Below, in pieces: positions 1 to 9,850 of a stretch of DNA of 64,000 bases. This stretch comes from JAJCYL01 sp965206015 (GTDB lineage Bacteria > Bacteroidota > Bacteroidia > Cytophagales > Cyclobacteriaceae), in the NCBI GenBank assembly GCA_965206015.1, contig CBDBIW010000016.1, positions 310,001-374,000 on the forward strand. Reading direction: 5' to 3'. Both the position numbers and the translations under genes were made by a program. How positions within the stretch are numbered: the stretch's first letter is position 1; each line of letters opens with the position of its first letter. Under the pieces are notes generated by a model, which was not told the DNA's origin, did not search any database, and saw nothing but the letters and a program-made list of their open reading frames with translations.

Positions 1-1986
1 TTTTCCTACTATTTCCCATTTTGAGTCATTTACGGACCAGCTTTTGAGTAAAACATTGTCTGCAGTTTCATCAATTCTATTACTATGCCCAGTATATGGG
101 AAGATGATGGTAACAAAATTGAAATTATCAGCCACCTTCGAAACCACACTCCAATGTTTGCCTCTGGCACCGGAACTGAAAACAGAATCGACTGAGCCAA
201 GTTGCAAAATGTCATGACCCGATGCATCGTCCGCTGTGGCTCGAAGCAGATCAGGACCATTTTTATAAGTGTAGTGCCCTTGCCAGACCTGTTTGTATTC
301 ATGCCGTTGCTTGGATGAAAAATTATCTTTTACAATCCAGAAATCATCTTTGACATAAATGACCTGTCGGGAATATTTCACACCGACATCCTCGAATCCA
401 TCATGTCGTCCAACGAATAAATCAAAGTTGTCATTGCTCTCCCATGAGATCACTTCAGGGTTGGGAAGCAAACCAAACTTGCCAAACCCACTTCCGCCTT
501 TGTTAGAAGTCCATTTTTTTCCCTGTAGCTGGTCGTCAACTAACGCCACATTCTTGACCATCGAGTTTTTGAACAGATCAAAATCCTTGAGGGAATAGCG
601 TACCTGGTAATTTGGAAGGATGGCATGACCATCGGCTATGGCCTGAATTCCCAGCATATCTCCATGCTGATGATCTGGTTTGTCAGGATCTAAACCTGCA
701 CTCACGATCATCATTTTATTGTCCGGATCCCAACCTTCCCGCATGATATAGTAATGTGTATCAGGAAAGGCAAGCGAACCATAAGTTGGTCTTTTTTGAT
801 CAATGTTTTCCAATAGTTGAACCTGGTCGTTGCTGAGAAACCAATAGACTCGCTCATCTACCTTGTTCGTAGCGAAGTACCCAAATTCCGGATCTTCAAA
901 AAGGAGGTATCCCAGGGTCATTGCCCCGGAGATGTCATTCTTTTCGGCCCATGGAATTTCCGTATCGTCCTGTAAAACTGGTGCACTCTTATCCGGATAA
1001 GCCACTTTTACCAGGGTGGTGAACAATCCTCTCAGTTTGTCCTCCCATGCTTTATCGACCTGGATGGAATTTAGCCTGGCCAATTGGTAGGCGTAGAAAT
1101 AGTTATTGATGTCACTCATGTGATAATGCACAGATCGCTCAAACTGGAACCCGTCATCATTAATTTCTTTCTCCATATGTTCATGGAGCCTGAGCATAGC
1201 CCGCTCAAGCCAGAGATCCGTACCTTGAAAATCTCTCAACAGAATGGCCAGCATAGCAAGTGCCGAGACTCCCCTGGTTTGATGATTGCCGAACTTGAAT
1301 TTGTCGTTTCGTTCATATAGATGCTGTCCATGCTGTAGCAACGTGGCGATGGTGACGAGTTGGTCTTCATCTGAGTATTCAGCTTCATTCAAAAACATGT
1401 TGTGGATCCAAAGCCAGTTTAGCACACGATATCCTGACCGGAACGCTTCGTAAACCCCATTTCCATCTTCAATGGTTTCATACTGCCTGGCATCAAGTGC
1501 AGCATTCAATGAGCGCATCTGATTTTCGAAATACCGGATTAGTCGGGGATCTTTTTCGTTATTGAAGTAATAAAGTGCAATGTCCACCATCTTGTGTTGA
1601 CGGGCAAGATGACGAAGTGCATAGGCGTTTACTGGTTCACCATTGAGGTAATTAAATGGAAGTACCCATCGCGTGGAATCGTTGTACTTACCCAAATGAT
1701 CCAGGGCCCTCTTCTTATGATCTTCCTGATTATTAAAAATACTGTTATAATGTGGTAGTCGTTCTTTGAAGGTTTTGTAATCGTAGAAAAATCGTTCTGA
1801 GAATTTTGTCCTGAAATAATTTGTCAAAGTGGAGGTTCGGGAGTCCATTAATTTGTCTTGAACATCTTCATTCAAATAGCCAATTAATTTTTCTGTTGGT
1901 ATGACGGTGTTCGATGGAATCTTTTGAGCTATAATGCCTACGGTGTTTATCGTAGCAAGGAGTGCTAATGCTGAAATAACTTTCAT
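1..1986 (-). CDS. Heparinase II/III-type polysaccharide lyase, partial (probable alginate lyase)
   Basis: The frame is open from an ATG at 1986 down to the left edge, giving the first 662 residues; the C-terminus lies outside the window. It starts with a short hydrophobic signal peptide ending near AQK. An alpha/alpha-barrel-like region carries GNHQTRG near residue 232, which matches the Asn-His pair of heparinase II/III and PL17 lyases. The C-terminal beta region carries DHQHGDML near residue 438, the usual heparinase II/III H-x-H-x-D motif. Its ATG overlaps the TGA of the preceding gene by 4 bases, so it is the last seen gene of the PL7/PL6 operon. That context suggests alginate or another uronic-acid glycan as substrate. 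The PL family number cannot be assigned by eye; it is not a close copy of the PL17 enzyme at 19181. Confidence 0.8.
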   Translation of the reverse strand, partial: MKVISALALLATINTVGIIAQKIPSNTVIPTEKLIGYLNEDVQDKLMDSRTSTLTNYFRTKFSERFFYDYKTFKERLPHYNSIFNNQEDHKKRALDHLGKYNDSTRWVLPFNYLNGEPVNAYALRHLARQHKMVDIALYYFNNEKDPRLIRYFENQMRSLNAALDARQYETIEDGNGVYEAFRSGYRVLNWLWIHNMFLNEAEYSDEDQLVTIATLLQHGQHLYERNDKFKFGNHQTRGVSALAMLAILLRDFQGTDLWLERAMLRLHEHMEKEINDDGFQFERSVHYHMSDINNYFYAYQLARLNSIQVDKAWEDKLRGLFTTLVKVAYPDKSAPVLQDDTEIPWAEKNDISGAMTLGYLLFEDPEFGYFATNKVDERVYWFLSNDQVQLLENIDQKRPTYGSLAFPDTHYYIMREGWDPDNKMMIVSAGLDPDKPDHQHGDMLGIQAIADGHAILPNYQVRYSLKDFDLFKNSMVKNVALVDDQLQGKKWTSNKGGSGFGKFGLLPNPEVISWESNDNFDLFVGRHDGFEDVGVKYSRQVIYVKDDFWIVKDNFSSKQRHEYKQVWQGHYTYKNGPDLLRATADDASGHDILQLGSVDSVFSSGARGKHWSVVSKVADNFNFVTIIFPYTGHSNRIDETADNVLLKSWSVNDSKWEIVGK

Positions 1987-2876
1987 TCGTTGATCTTTTG
2001 CATTGCTGATATTTGCGGACCCGTTAAGATTTCACCTTCAATCATGTATAAGTCGTCATAGCGTAAGCCGCCATTCCCATAGGGTTTATCGGACGGTCCA
2101 GTATTGCAATTGGTCAGGAAATAAATAAGGGGTAGCTCTCTTTGCATTCTAAAATTTGCATTGGTGTACACTTTCTGCTGTTGCGGAAATTCATCACTAC
2201 CTCTCAGATAGACATCATAGGTCTGACCTCCCTCGGATGCCTTCTTATTATTTACGATGTACCAGACTTCATACCAGGAATTGGTCTGTAGTGGCTTGGC
2301 ATCTCTATTGGCTTGCTGATTAAAAATTTTAGCGTATCCTTCTCCCTTTCGAACCATGAGGGTACCATCGTTTTTAAAGCCGTCAGATTCATATTTATCT
2401 GTCACTCTTAAGCTTGGTTCAAGAGCATTGTAATCATGTAATTCAATCTCGTCAGGTCCCAGATTACTCAAGCCGAAGACATGATTATTCGGAAAATACT
2501 CAACATTAAATCGAGTGTAAAAGGTGAAAATTTGCCCTACTTCCACTTTGAGGGGCAGTTTTCGATAGCTCAGGGCTTTCCTGTTTCCTACAATCCCTTC
2601 AACTGCAGGTTTTTTGAGCAGATAACGATTGAGACCATTATTCTCACTCCTGACTTCTGTGACTTGAGGATTTTCAACTTTGGGTTTGGTATCGTTTTTC
2701 GTGTCCGCTTTTACCCATTCCTTCAGCGGATCAGAAGATTCAAAATCATCAATCTTAATCCAGGTTGATTTTACTGCCAGGCTTGAGCTATTCTGCGATT
2801 CTGTACTCCTTCCCACGCAGTTGACCAGAAAAATCAGCCCAAAAAATTGGACCGTCGTTTTCGCAAGTCGCATCAT
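1983..2876 (-). CDS. Secreted lipoprotein of unknown function in alginate lyase operon
   Basis: A 297-residue protein with a lipoprotein-like N-terminus (LIFLVNC, Cys near residue 21), so probably anchored in a membrane and exposed outside the cytoplasm. The rest is rich in beta-strand-like segments with many aromatic residues (EVWYIV, GLRYDDLYM near the C-terminus), which suggests a concanavalin/LamG-like jelly roll, but I do not recognise a named family. It lies between a PL6 lyase (2 bases between the genes) and the heparinase-type lyase (4-base overlap), so it is translated with them and probably binds or cuts the same glycan. Two adjacent Met codons (2876 and 2873) could both start it. 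Function unknown. Confidence 0.75.
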   Translation of the reverse strand: MMRLAKTTVQFFGLIFLVNCVGRSTESQNSSSLAVKSTWIKIDDFESSDPLKEWVKADTKNDTKPKVENPQVTEVRSENNGLNRYLLKKPAVEGIVGNRKALSYRKLPLKVEVGQIFTFYTRFNVEYFPNNHVFGLSNLGPDEIELHDYNALEPSLRVTDKYESDGFKNDGTLMVRKGEGYAKIFNQQANRDAKPLQTNSWYEVWYIVNNKKASEGGQTYDVYLRGSDEFPQQQKVYTNANFRMQRELPLIYFLTNCNTGPSDKPYGNGGLRYDDLYMIEGEILTGPQISAMQKINE

Positions 2877-2878
2877 TA

Positions 2879-5191
2879 CTAGTACATCAACTTAAGTGGA
2901 AGATTTTGCTCAACTATCAGTTTGCCCGAGTTTTCAATGACATTATTCGAATGAGTATTGTTTTTTGCACCCCATAAACGGGCGACTAACCTTACCGGAT
3001 TATTCTGAAATTTGTTTTCGGAGATATCAACATTGATAATGCCATAGGTGTTGAGCAGAATACCGTTGTCTTCGCCTGCTCCACTATTAGTGAATGTGCA
3101 TCCTGTCACGATCAGATTACCACCCACTGTAGACTCGTCGTATCCACCACGGTAATAGTCAATTACATTCTTCCGGACTCCATCAAATTGACTGTCGAAT
3201 ATGTAAATATTCTCCGCGTTGTATTCGCCTCTGTCATCATCTTCGCCTGAAAGTTCAAGGCCATTGCTGCAATTTTTGATAACTGTCGATTCGATTTCAA
3301 TAAACTCAGAGAAAGAGAACTTACAGGCCTTTAGGAAATAATCGAAATTCGAAATTTCAGAGTCCTTCACTTTCAAATTGTAAAGACTGGACATGTTATC
3401 CTTCAAACTTGCAAATGCATAATTTTTGCCATTTCCCTGGAGTATCACGGATTTCAAAGTGAGCTCACCTTTAGGATTCATTTCAAACGCTGGCGTACCT
3501 ACATCGCCCACATAACTAATAGTCGATTTACTTGTTGAATTATTCGACTGAAGGGTGACTTTCTTGTTAATCTTCAAAGAAGAACCTAACTCGTATCTAT
3601 CAGAAGTAAGTTCAATGATATCGCCATGAGAGGCTTTGGCAATTACGACTACAAGCTCTTCCGAATTACTTGCTGGATGAGTCTTTGGCTCATCATCTAG
3701 TGAATTCGGATCAAACCAGGCTGTCCCGTATTTCGACAGGTCCATGATATTTGGCGACTCACCAGCTTTTCCATTTGTAGCCCCAATGAAATTGACTGGA
3801 CTTCTGGAATTTCCGAACAGGTCGTTGTCGATCTGCTCAAATTCAAAACCCCTGTGCACCTCGACATCAGAAAAATCATTATCGGGAACCCAAATATTCT
3901 CTTCCAGCTCTGATAGTGAAAAGTTCTTTTGTAGGAGTCCATCTACTCCTTGGAAAGCTACACCCTGATTGTTGATCACATTACTTCTGAAATCAATACC
4001 ATCGATTGAATCGTAACGAAGGATGGGCATCTTGTCTCCATCAGAATTGTGAATGATGTTGTTGGCTACCAGGGTACGAATAGGTGTCTCCGACCGTATT
4101 TCAGACGGAGGGAGGACGTCCTTTTGATCCACGTTTGATCCCACACCAAATTGCCATGGAGAGACACAGTTCACCCATGTATTGTAAGCCACAACAACAT
4201 CTGTGACCTGGATGTAGCGATTAATAGCAGACCTTCTTATACCGTTCATTACGGCCAGAGGGCCTCTGAAGATCTCCCCTCTCAGATTGTAGAAGTAATT
4301 GTTAGTGACCCAATGACCTGTACCGATGAGCCTGACCCCGCCAACATGCGGCGAATTTTCATCTCCAATAAAATAGTTGCCATCGATAGTGCAATAGTTA
4401 CCGTGCCTGGTTACTAAAGAACCCTCACTTTTGTAGAAAACGTTGTTCCTGAATTCATTGAAATTGGATTTACTGGAAATAATCTCAACCTCTCCATCGC
4501 ACCTGTCGAATAGGTTGTTTTCAACCAATGTATGACTAGGCGTCATGGATGTGCTGCTTGTTCCGAGCTGTATGGTTTCAGCACTTGGTCCTCCTTTAGG
4601 AGGCCTAGGACCAAAATGATTGTTATTGATCTTGTGATAATTTTTAATACTCTGATTACCTGCCAGATCAACCCTGATAGTCGGTCCTCGATTTGACTTT
4701 CCGGCAAAGTAGCAATGGTCAAGCTGATTGTAACGCCCCTTGAAAAGCACCCAAAGGTCTTGCTTGTTGCGTTGTGATTTGTTGAAATCCTTAATAACAC
4801 AATTGGTCACCCGGCTGTTATTAGCCAGCGTATTATCATTGATAAAGAATTGAATAACAGAACGTGAGGGAGAAGCTCCATTGGTAAAATACAAACCGTC
4901 CACCACCAAGTATTCACCACCTAATTTTAGATCCGATTCTCCCTGGATAATCACTTCACCTGGTGTTTCTGCCTGAAGAGTGATGGGTTGACCCTCCTTT
5001 CCATTTCCAATCAGGCGAATTCGAACATCATCCCATTTGCCATTCGCCATGATGATTTCAGTTCCGGGTTCGGCATTTAAGATTGCTTCATTTAATTCGT
5101 CGATATTTGGAACCAATGTGCCATCAGATCCAGTCTGTCCACAGCTATAAAGAATACTTAGTGCTGCAATTAGTAGGGATATTTTTTTCAT
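2879..5191 (-). CDS. PL6 family alginate lyase (chondroitinase B-like), lipoprotein
   Basis: A 770-residue parallel beta-helix lyase cutting alginate by beta-elimination. The N-terminus is a lipoprotein signal (SILYSCGQ). The N-terminal helix domain has the PL6 catalytic set: an E-x-E calcium-binding element followed by ISSKS near residue 238 (Lys, Bronsted base position) and TRHGN about 21 residues later (Arg, acid position); this spacing equals that of the characterised PL6 enzyme AlyGC. A second right-handed helix domain occupies roughly residues 490-770, with many Asn-rich turns, as in two-domain PL6 proteins. It follows the PL7 gene by 8 bases. A second PL6 paralogue is at 16947. Endo or exo mode cannot be read from the sequence. 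Confidence 0.93.
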   Translation of the reverse strand: MKKISLLIAALSILYSCGQTGSDGTLVPNIDELNEAILNAEPGTEIIMANGKWDDVRIRLIGNGKEGQPITLQAETPGEVIIQGESDLKLGGEYLVVDGLYFTNGASPSRSVIQFFINDNTLANNSRVTNCVIKDFNKSQRNKQDLWVLFKGRYNQLDHCYFAGKSNRGPTIRVDLAGNQSIKNYHKINNNHFGPRPPKGGPSAETIQLGTSSTSMTPSHTLVENNLFDRCDGEVEIISSKSNFNEFRNNVFYKSEGSLVTRHGNYCTIDGNYFIGDENSPHVGGVRLIGTGHWVTNNYFYNLRGEIFRGPLAVMNGIRRSAINRYIQVTDVVVAYNTWVNCVSPWQFGVGSNVDQKDVLPPSEIRSETPIRTLVANNIIHNSDGDKMPILRYDSIDGIDFRSNVINNQGVAFQGVDGLLQKNFSLSELEENIWVPDNDFSDVEVHRGFEFEQIDNDLFGNSRSPVNFIGATNGKAGESPNIMDLSKYGTAWFDPNSLDDEPKTHPASNSEELVVVIAKASHGDIIELTSDRYELGSSLKINKKVTLQSNNSTSKSTISYVGDVGTPAFEMNPKGELTLKSVILQGNGKNYAFASLKDNMSSLYNLKVKDSEISNFDYFLKACKFSFSEFIEIESTVIKNCSNGLELSGEDDDRGEYNAENIYIFDSQFDGVRKNVIDYYRGGYDESTVGGNLIVTGCTFTNSGAGEDNGILLNTYGIINVDISENKFQNNPVRLVARLWGAKNNTHSNNVIENSGKLIVEQNLPLKLMY

Positions 5192-5199
5192 GTCTTTTT

Positions 5200-6240
5200 T
5201 TACTGATTAGGTGTTCCAGTGCCAACCGATGATTCACTGAACCACACTTCGGCGTAGCTACCGTTGGCATATTGCTTGGCTACATCACCATCATAGGTGT
5301 CTGATCCGGTACTCCATACCATGTTGGTTTCGGGATCGCGGCCATTGGTTTGATTATAAGCACCCTGCTTAAAGAACTGTAACTCTCCTTCATAGGCGTT
5401 TGCTCGTTCTGTGCCGTCGCGACCAATGACACTGTACAAATTGACGATTTGCTCAGGAATATCTGATTTTGTCACATATTCAGAGTTCAACAAATCTTTG
5501 GTAAATGTTTTTGATTCATGCCCTTCGCTCTTAAATGTGAGGTACATAATGCCCTCGTGTACGTTCACTTCGTAACTGAACTCTTCGCCCAGTTCAATGC
5601 CATCTTCTGGTTCGGTAGGGTAAGAACCCGGAGTTGTTCCAATCACCGACATATCATAGCCCCAGACAGCAGTCGAATAATCCCATCTGCCTGAATTATC
5701 ACCTTCAGTATTGATTTCGTAATTCCAGTAAACCGAACCCTTAGAATGTCCTGGAAATTTCTTGTAGAAGATTTTCAAGGGTTCGTTTTCGTGCCCATCA
5801 CCGCTGTGAATTTGTCCAACAACTACTGAGTAAGAAGCAGCAACCCGGGCATCTCCTGAAGTTGAGACATGCATAACTTTCAAAGTGCCAGTCAGTTTAC
5901 CTCCTGTTTTGGGTGTCCAGTGGGACTTTTGACCTAATTCTGTCCTGGTATTGTGTGAATTGGGTGAGGTAATGCCTCCATTTGGTGCTTTATAGACGAC
6001 CCAGTCAGTACCGTCATTCACGGTATAGAAGTAGTTTTTATGTTGAAAATTCTTGAGGTCCCGATTGCCCTCTCCATTGCCTAACAATATACTCCATTGA
6101 TCGAGGGAGGGCATTACATCACTTGGATATTGGGTTTGGCTTTCATGACTGTTATTGGCTTCTTTTTCCGATTTTGTACCGCATCTAGTTGCGGCGGTAC
6201 TTAGCACGATTAAAAGAAATGCTCTAATTGGAATGTTCAT
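5200..6240 (-). CDS. PL7 family alginate lyase
   Basis: This protein has the three hallmark PL7 segments: NTRTEL near residue 100 (R-x-E-L), GQIH near residue 142 (the Q-I-H form is usually linked to activity on G-containing blocks), and FFKQGAYNQ near residue 295 (the Y-K-A-G-x-Y-x-Q region). It is a jelly-roll lyase that depolymerises alginate outside the cytoplasm. I chose the ATG at 6240 (MNIPIRAF) because it directly begins a hydrophobic signal peptide; an ATG at 6279 would add 13 polar residues. A Cys follows the hydrophobic stretch (AATRC), but Arg at -1 is unusual for a lipobox, so lipidation is doubtful. It lies between the RraA-like gene and PL6 in one leftward operon. Confidence 0.92.
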   Translation of the reverse strand: MNIPIRAFLLIVLSTAATRCGTKSEKEANNSHESQTQYPSDVMPSLDQWSILLGNGEGNRDLKNFQHKNYFYTVNDGTDWVVYKAPNGGITSPNSHNTRTELGQKSHWTPKTGGKLTGTLKVMHVSTSGDARVAASYSVVVGQIHSGDGHENEPLKIFYKKFPGHSKGSVYWNYEINTEGDNSGRWDYSTAVWGYDMSVIGTTPGSYPTEPEDGIELGEEFSYEVNVHEGIMYLTFKSEGHESKTFTKDLLNSEYVTKSDIPEQIVNLYSVIGRDGTERANAYEGELQFFKQGAYNQTNGRDPETNMVWSTGSDTYDGDVAKQYANGSYAEVWFSESSVGTGTPNQ

Positions 6241-6290
6241 ATGGATATAGTGATTATTTCTAAAGGTGTTTCGAGCCATACAAACTGACT

Positions 6291-7016
6291 CTAAATGTTT
6301 ACGTTTTGTTTGTTGTTAGCCTCTTTCCAGGCCTCAAAGTCATTTGATGTTTGGGGGTCAGTAGATGGGTAAAGGCCGATGATCGATTGTCCGGCCAATA
6401 CTTTATCGGTTACGAAGTCTTCAAAAATCGTCATTCTTAGGGCCTCATCTGCAATATCATCTGCCATTTCAGCAGGGATCACCATAACTCCGTCATCATC
6501 ACCTATTATTACGTCGCCCGGAAATACTGCCACATCACCACAACCAATCGGGACATTGATGTCTATTGCCTGATGAAGAGTAAGATTTGTAGGAGCAGAT
6601 GGTGAATGATGAAATGACGGCATTTCTAATTCAGCTATTATGGTCGAATCTCTAAAACCTCCATCAGTAACGATTCCAGATGCGCCACGAACCATTAGGC
6701 GGCTGGCCAATATTGATCCGGCAGATGCTGCTCGTGAATCTTTCCTACTATCTATCACCATGACCGAACCTGGAGGACAACCTTCAACGGCTGTACGCTG
6801 CGGGTGTGCCGGGTCTTCGAACACCTTTACAGGATTTAGGTCTTCTCTTGCGGGGATATACCTTAAGGTATAAGCTTCGCCAATCATATTGGGTTTACCG
6901 GTTTTCAAGGGCCTTACTCCTTGGATGAATTGATTGCGAAGGCCGCGTTTAAATAAGCAAGTTGCGATCGTAGCAGTACTTATGGATCTTAATTTTTCTC
7001 GTGTTGAGGCTATCAT
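6291..7016 (-). CDS. RraA-like / HMG aldolase-family protein
   Basis: A 241-residue protein of the RraA-like fold shared by RNase E regulator RraA and the 4-hydroxy-4-methyl-2-oxoglutarate/oxaloacetate aldolases. Visible family motifs are DGGFRDS (near residue 118, the substrate and metal loop) and GDVIIGDDDGVMVIP near residue 165. Proteins of this family found in sugar-acid operons are generally thought to be metal-dependent lyases, not RNase regulators, and Bacteroidota lack classical RraA partners. It is the first gene of the leftward alginate-lyase operon and lies opposite the BASS transporter. The reaction here is not known; a retro-aldol or decarboxylation of a 2-keto acid is the natural guess. 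Confidence 0.85.
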   Translation of the reverse strand: MIASTREKLRSISTATIATCLFKRGLRNQFIQGVRPLKTGKPNMIGEAYTLRYIPAREDLNPVKVFEDPAHPQRTAVEGCPPGSVMVIDSRKDSRAASAGSILASRLMVRGASGIVTDGGFRDSTIIAELEMPSFHHSPSAPTNLTLHQAIDINVPIGCGDVAVFPGDVIIGDDDGVMVIPAEMADDIADEALRMTIFEDFVTDKVLAGQSIIGLYPSTDPQTSNDFEAWKEANNKQNVNI

Positions 7017-7062
7017 AGAATATTGTTTTTATTATAAAGCCTGGTTTTTAAAAGTGTGCCAA

Positions 7063-7076
7063 ATGTGTTAACACAT
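7063..7076. promoter_or_regulatory. Perfect 14-bp palindrome between divergent genes (putative operator)
   Basis: ATGTGTTAACACAT is a perfect palindrome. It lies 47 bases from the start of the leftward lyase operon and 140 bases from the rightward transporter gene, where a shared regulator could control both directions. The regulator is unknown; the GntR operators near 9851 have a different core. Confidence 0.45.
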
Positions 7077-7215
7077 ATTATAGATCACTCCATTTAAATG
7101 CCTATAAACCTGGGAATAGCTCATACAATTTTACAACATGTAAATAAATATTACAAGTTACTTGGGCTTTGATACGATATCACTAATATTTGCCATTCTT
7201 TCAATCTTCTAAGTG

Positions 7216-8480
7216 ATGTCAAAATTGCTTGTTGGAATAGTGGGACTATCCACCCTGGTAACGATCATCTTGATTGTGATAGGAAACGTTGCGCTGGCAG
7301 GACTTCCAATGCTGGTCATGTTTATCGCGGCAGCATTATATGGTTATATAGATAAAGATTATGCGAAAATGTCGTTCACTCTTTGGGTTTTCGCTTTTCT
7401 CACAGCTGCTATGTATTATCCCTTTCTTTTTACCAACTGGGGGTTTAATACCGGTGTGTTAGTCATTCCAATGCTTCAGTTAATCATGTTTGGGATGGGT
7501 ACCAAATTGAGTTTGAATGAGTTTAAGGCTGAGTTGGAGAGGCCAAAGGGTATTCTAATTGGAACGTTGATGGCTTTTGGCATAATGCCTGTTATTGGTA
7601 TTGTAGTTGCCAGGGTATTTCAATTCCCTTCAGAAATTGCCGTGGGCGTAATCCTTATTGGAGCCTGCCCAGGAGGTGCAGCGTCAAATGTGATGGCATT
7701 CCTTGCCAGGGGGAACGTGTGGCTCTGTCGATAAGTGTTACGACGATCACCACGCTTCTTACACCGATCGTGACCCCTGCCATTATGAAGTTACTGGCTA
7801 ATGAGTTTTTAGAGATCTCATTGCTTAAAATGATGATCTCCAGTTTCAACTTGATCATCGTTCCTATCAGTGCCGGATTGATTTCGCACAAAATCCTGTA
7901 TGGTCAGGCTGACTTTCTTAAACGCGATAGCAACATATTGATGTTGGGATTACTTTTTGCCGTGGGCACAGCCATGATTATCCCATTGAGTTTTTCTGAA
8001 AACATGTTGGTATTGAAGCCGGGTCTGATATTGGGGTTTGGCCTGACATCGGTAGTTGCAATTAGTCATTTTATAATGAGAAAGGCACAGGGTCCTGAAA
8101 ACTGGATGGATAAATTGCTTCCTGGCGTTTCCATGATTTCCATTCTGCTCTTTGTAACTATTGTGGTCGCTCTAAATCGCGACAAGCTGCTAGTAGTGGG
8201 GCTTTTACTGGTTGGGGCATCGGCGGTGCATAATCTATTCGGATTCGTATTGGGCTATTGGGGAAGTAGGGCGGTTGGTCTGTCAGTCAGGGATAGCAGA
8301 ACACTTTCCATTGAAGTGGCACTTAAAAACGGAGGACTGGGAATGGGATTGGCACTAGAGGCATTGAGTAGTGCTAATGCGGCATTAGTGCCTATTGTCT
8401 TCGGAAAATGGATGAATATATCGGGGTCAGCGATTGCCAACTATTGGAGGGATAAACCCACAGGAGATGAGCACGAATAG
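7216..8480 (+). pseudogene. BASS-family (bile acid:Na+ symporter-like) transporter, frameshifted
   Basis: Two overlapping frames make one membrane protein of about 420 residues. The first frame (from ATG 7216, just after a GTG at 7213) ends at 7734 with GGAASNVMAFLARGNV followed by an abnormal tail; the second continues at about 7722 with ALSISVTTITTLL and runs to 8480. PGGxxSN is the hallmark of the BASS fold, where sodium and substrate are bound. Removing two bases from the GTGTG at about 7708-7722 would restore the frame. About ten hydrophobic segments are visible. The family imports organic acids with sodium; here the cargo is probably a sugar acid from alginate or a related polymer. It is either inactivated or the two bases are a sequencing error. 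Confidence 0.8.
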
Positions 8481-8503
8481 TGTCATTAATAAACCATAAG
8501 AAT

Positions 8504-9770
8504 ATGAAACTTCACGGTCGACGTTCATTTCTCACCTCAATGGCTGGTATTTCGGCCACTACGCTGTTTGCTCCTTATCTAAATTTAATTGCTGCGGACA
8601 GGAACAAAGTAAAAATCACCGATATCAAAACGATGGTCTTTCGTGGGCCAGCCAAAGGTTATGCCCATACCAGAACTTATACACTGGTCAAGGTTGAAAC
8701 CGATGCAGGATTGTTTGGAATTGCTGAAGCATATGGTACGCCGGGTCTTGGGATTAAGGAAGCCATCCATGGACTAAAAGGAATATTTATCGGGAAAGAC
8801 CCTTTGCAAATTGACAGTCTCTACACTGGATACCGCTATACCGATGGCAGTGCGTATGCGCAGCAACGGGCAATGAGTGGTATTGAAATGGCTCTGTGGG
8901 ATTTGGCAGGTAAGATTCTGGATGTCCCAGCCTATTCGTTAATGGGAGGAAAATTTAGAGATAAAGTACGCCTTTATGATCATTACGTTCCGTCGGATTA
9001 TACTGATAAGTCAGTGATCAGGGATTGGGCCGATGCAGTAAAGAGCAGACCAAATGGAATAACAATTCATAAACTCGGAGTACCAAAAGACCAATGCTTC
9101 TAATGATTTTGGCTATGACCCTTCCAATCGTATGCTTTCCAGTAAAGGGTTAAGGTTGCTCATTGAGGCCTATGAAAATTGTCGTGAAGCTATTGGTTGG
9201 GATCATGATTTAATGATTGGATGTCACTGGGAATTTGATCTGCGAACCTCGATTGATTTGGCGAGAGGGCTGGAACCTGTTAAGCCACTCTGGCTGGAAG
9301 ACCCACTTCCCGTGGCATGGAGTGAGAGTTGGAAACGCCTTGCGGAGATGTCTCCTGTGCCCATTAGTACAGGTGAAAACTGGATGAGAAGGCAGGAATC
9401 CATGCCTTTTATTATAAACGCTGCCATTGACATAGTGCATCTCGATCTACGAAATTCTGGGGGATTCTTAGAAAACAAAAGAATTGCCGACCTGGCGGAC
9501 TTGTATTCTTTACCGGTTGCCAATCACAATACGGGCAGTATTGTAAATGGTATGGCTTCTGTTCACTGGGGAGCATCGATACGGGACTATATGGCGTGTG
9601 AGACCATGTACTTTGATGGTGGCTGGATGGATGATATCATCTTGCATGATGGACCTCTTTGTAAGAACGGGTTTGTTGAAATACCAAATAGACCTGGTTT
9701 GGGTATAGAACTCAATCCCGACATGGTGAAGGCCCATTTGATCGATGGGGTAAAATGGTGGGGTAAATAG
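8504..9770 (+). pseudogene. Enolase-superfamily (mandelate racemase/MLE-like) enzyme with Tat-type signal, frameshifted
   Basis: The N-terminal part (ATG 8504, 24 bases after the BASS stop) has a twin-arginine-like leader (GRRSFLTS) and the MR/MLE N-terminal capping domain, up to about 9092. The C-terminal barrel continues in another frame to 9770 and shows LEDPLP, STGENW and NHNTGS, the usual Glu, Glu and His active-site positions. One extra A in CCAAAAGACC at about 9090-9095 breaks the frame; with three A the junction reads PKTNASND without a gap. The first metal ligand position reads IGCHWEF, not the common D-x-N, so the exact subgroup is unclear. Such enzymes dehydrate or isomerise sugar acids. 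An exported location is unusual but is seen in secreted Bacteroidota versions. Confidence 0.78.
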
Positions 9771-9850
9771 ACGCGGTGAATCCTTATAATCGATGGACCC
9801 GGTTACGTAAAATGAGAAAATAGTTTGATTATTAAATTATTGTTAATAAA

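Noticed and set aside
1084..1320. Rightward small ORFs within the first 2 kb
   Set aside because: They are opposite to the long open frame of the heparinase-type lyase and have no recognisable features.
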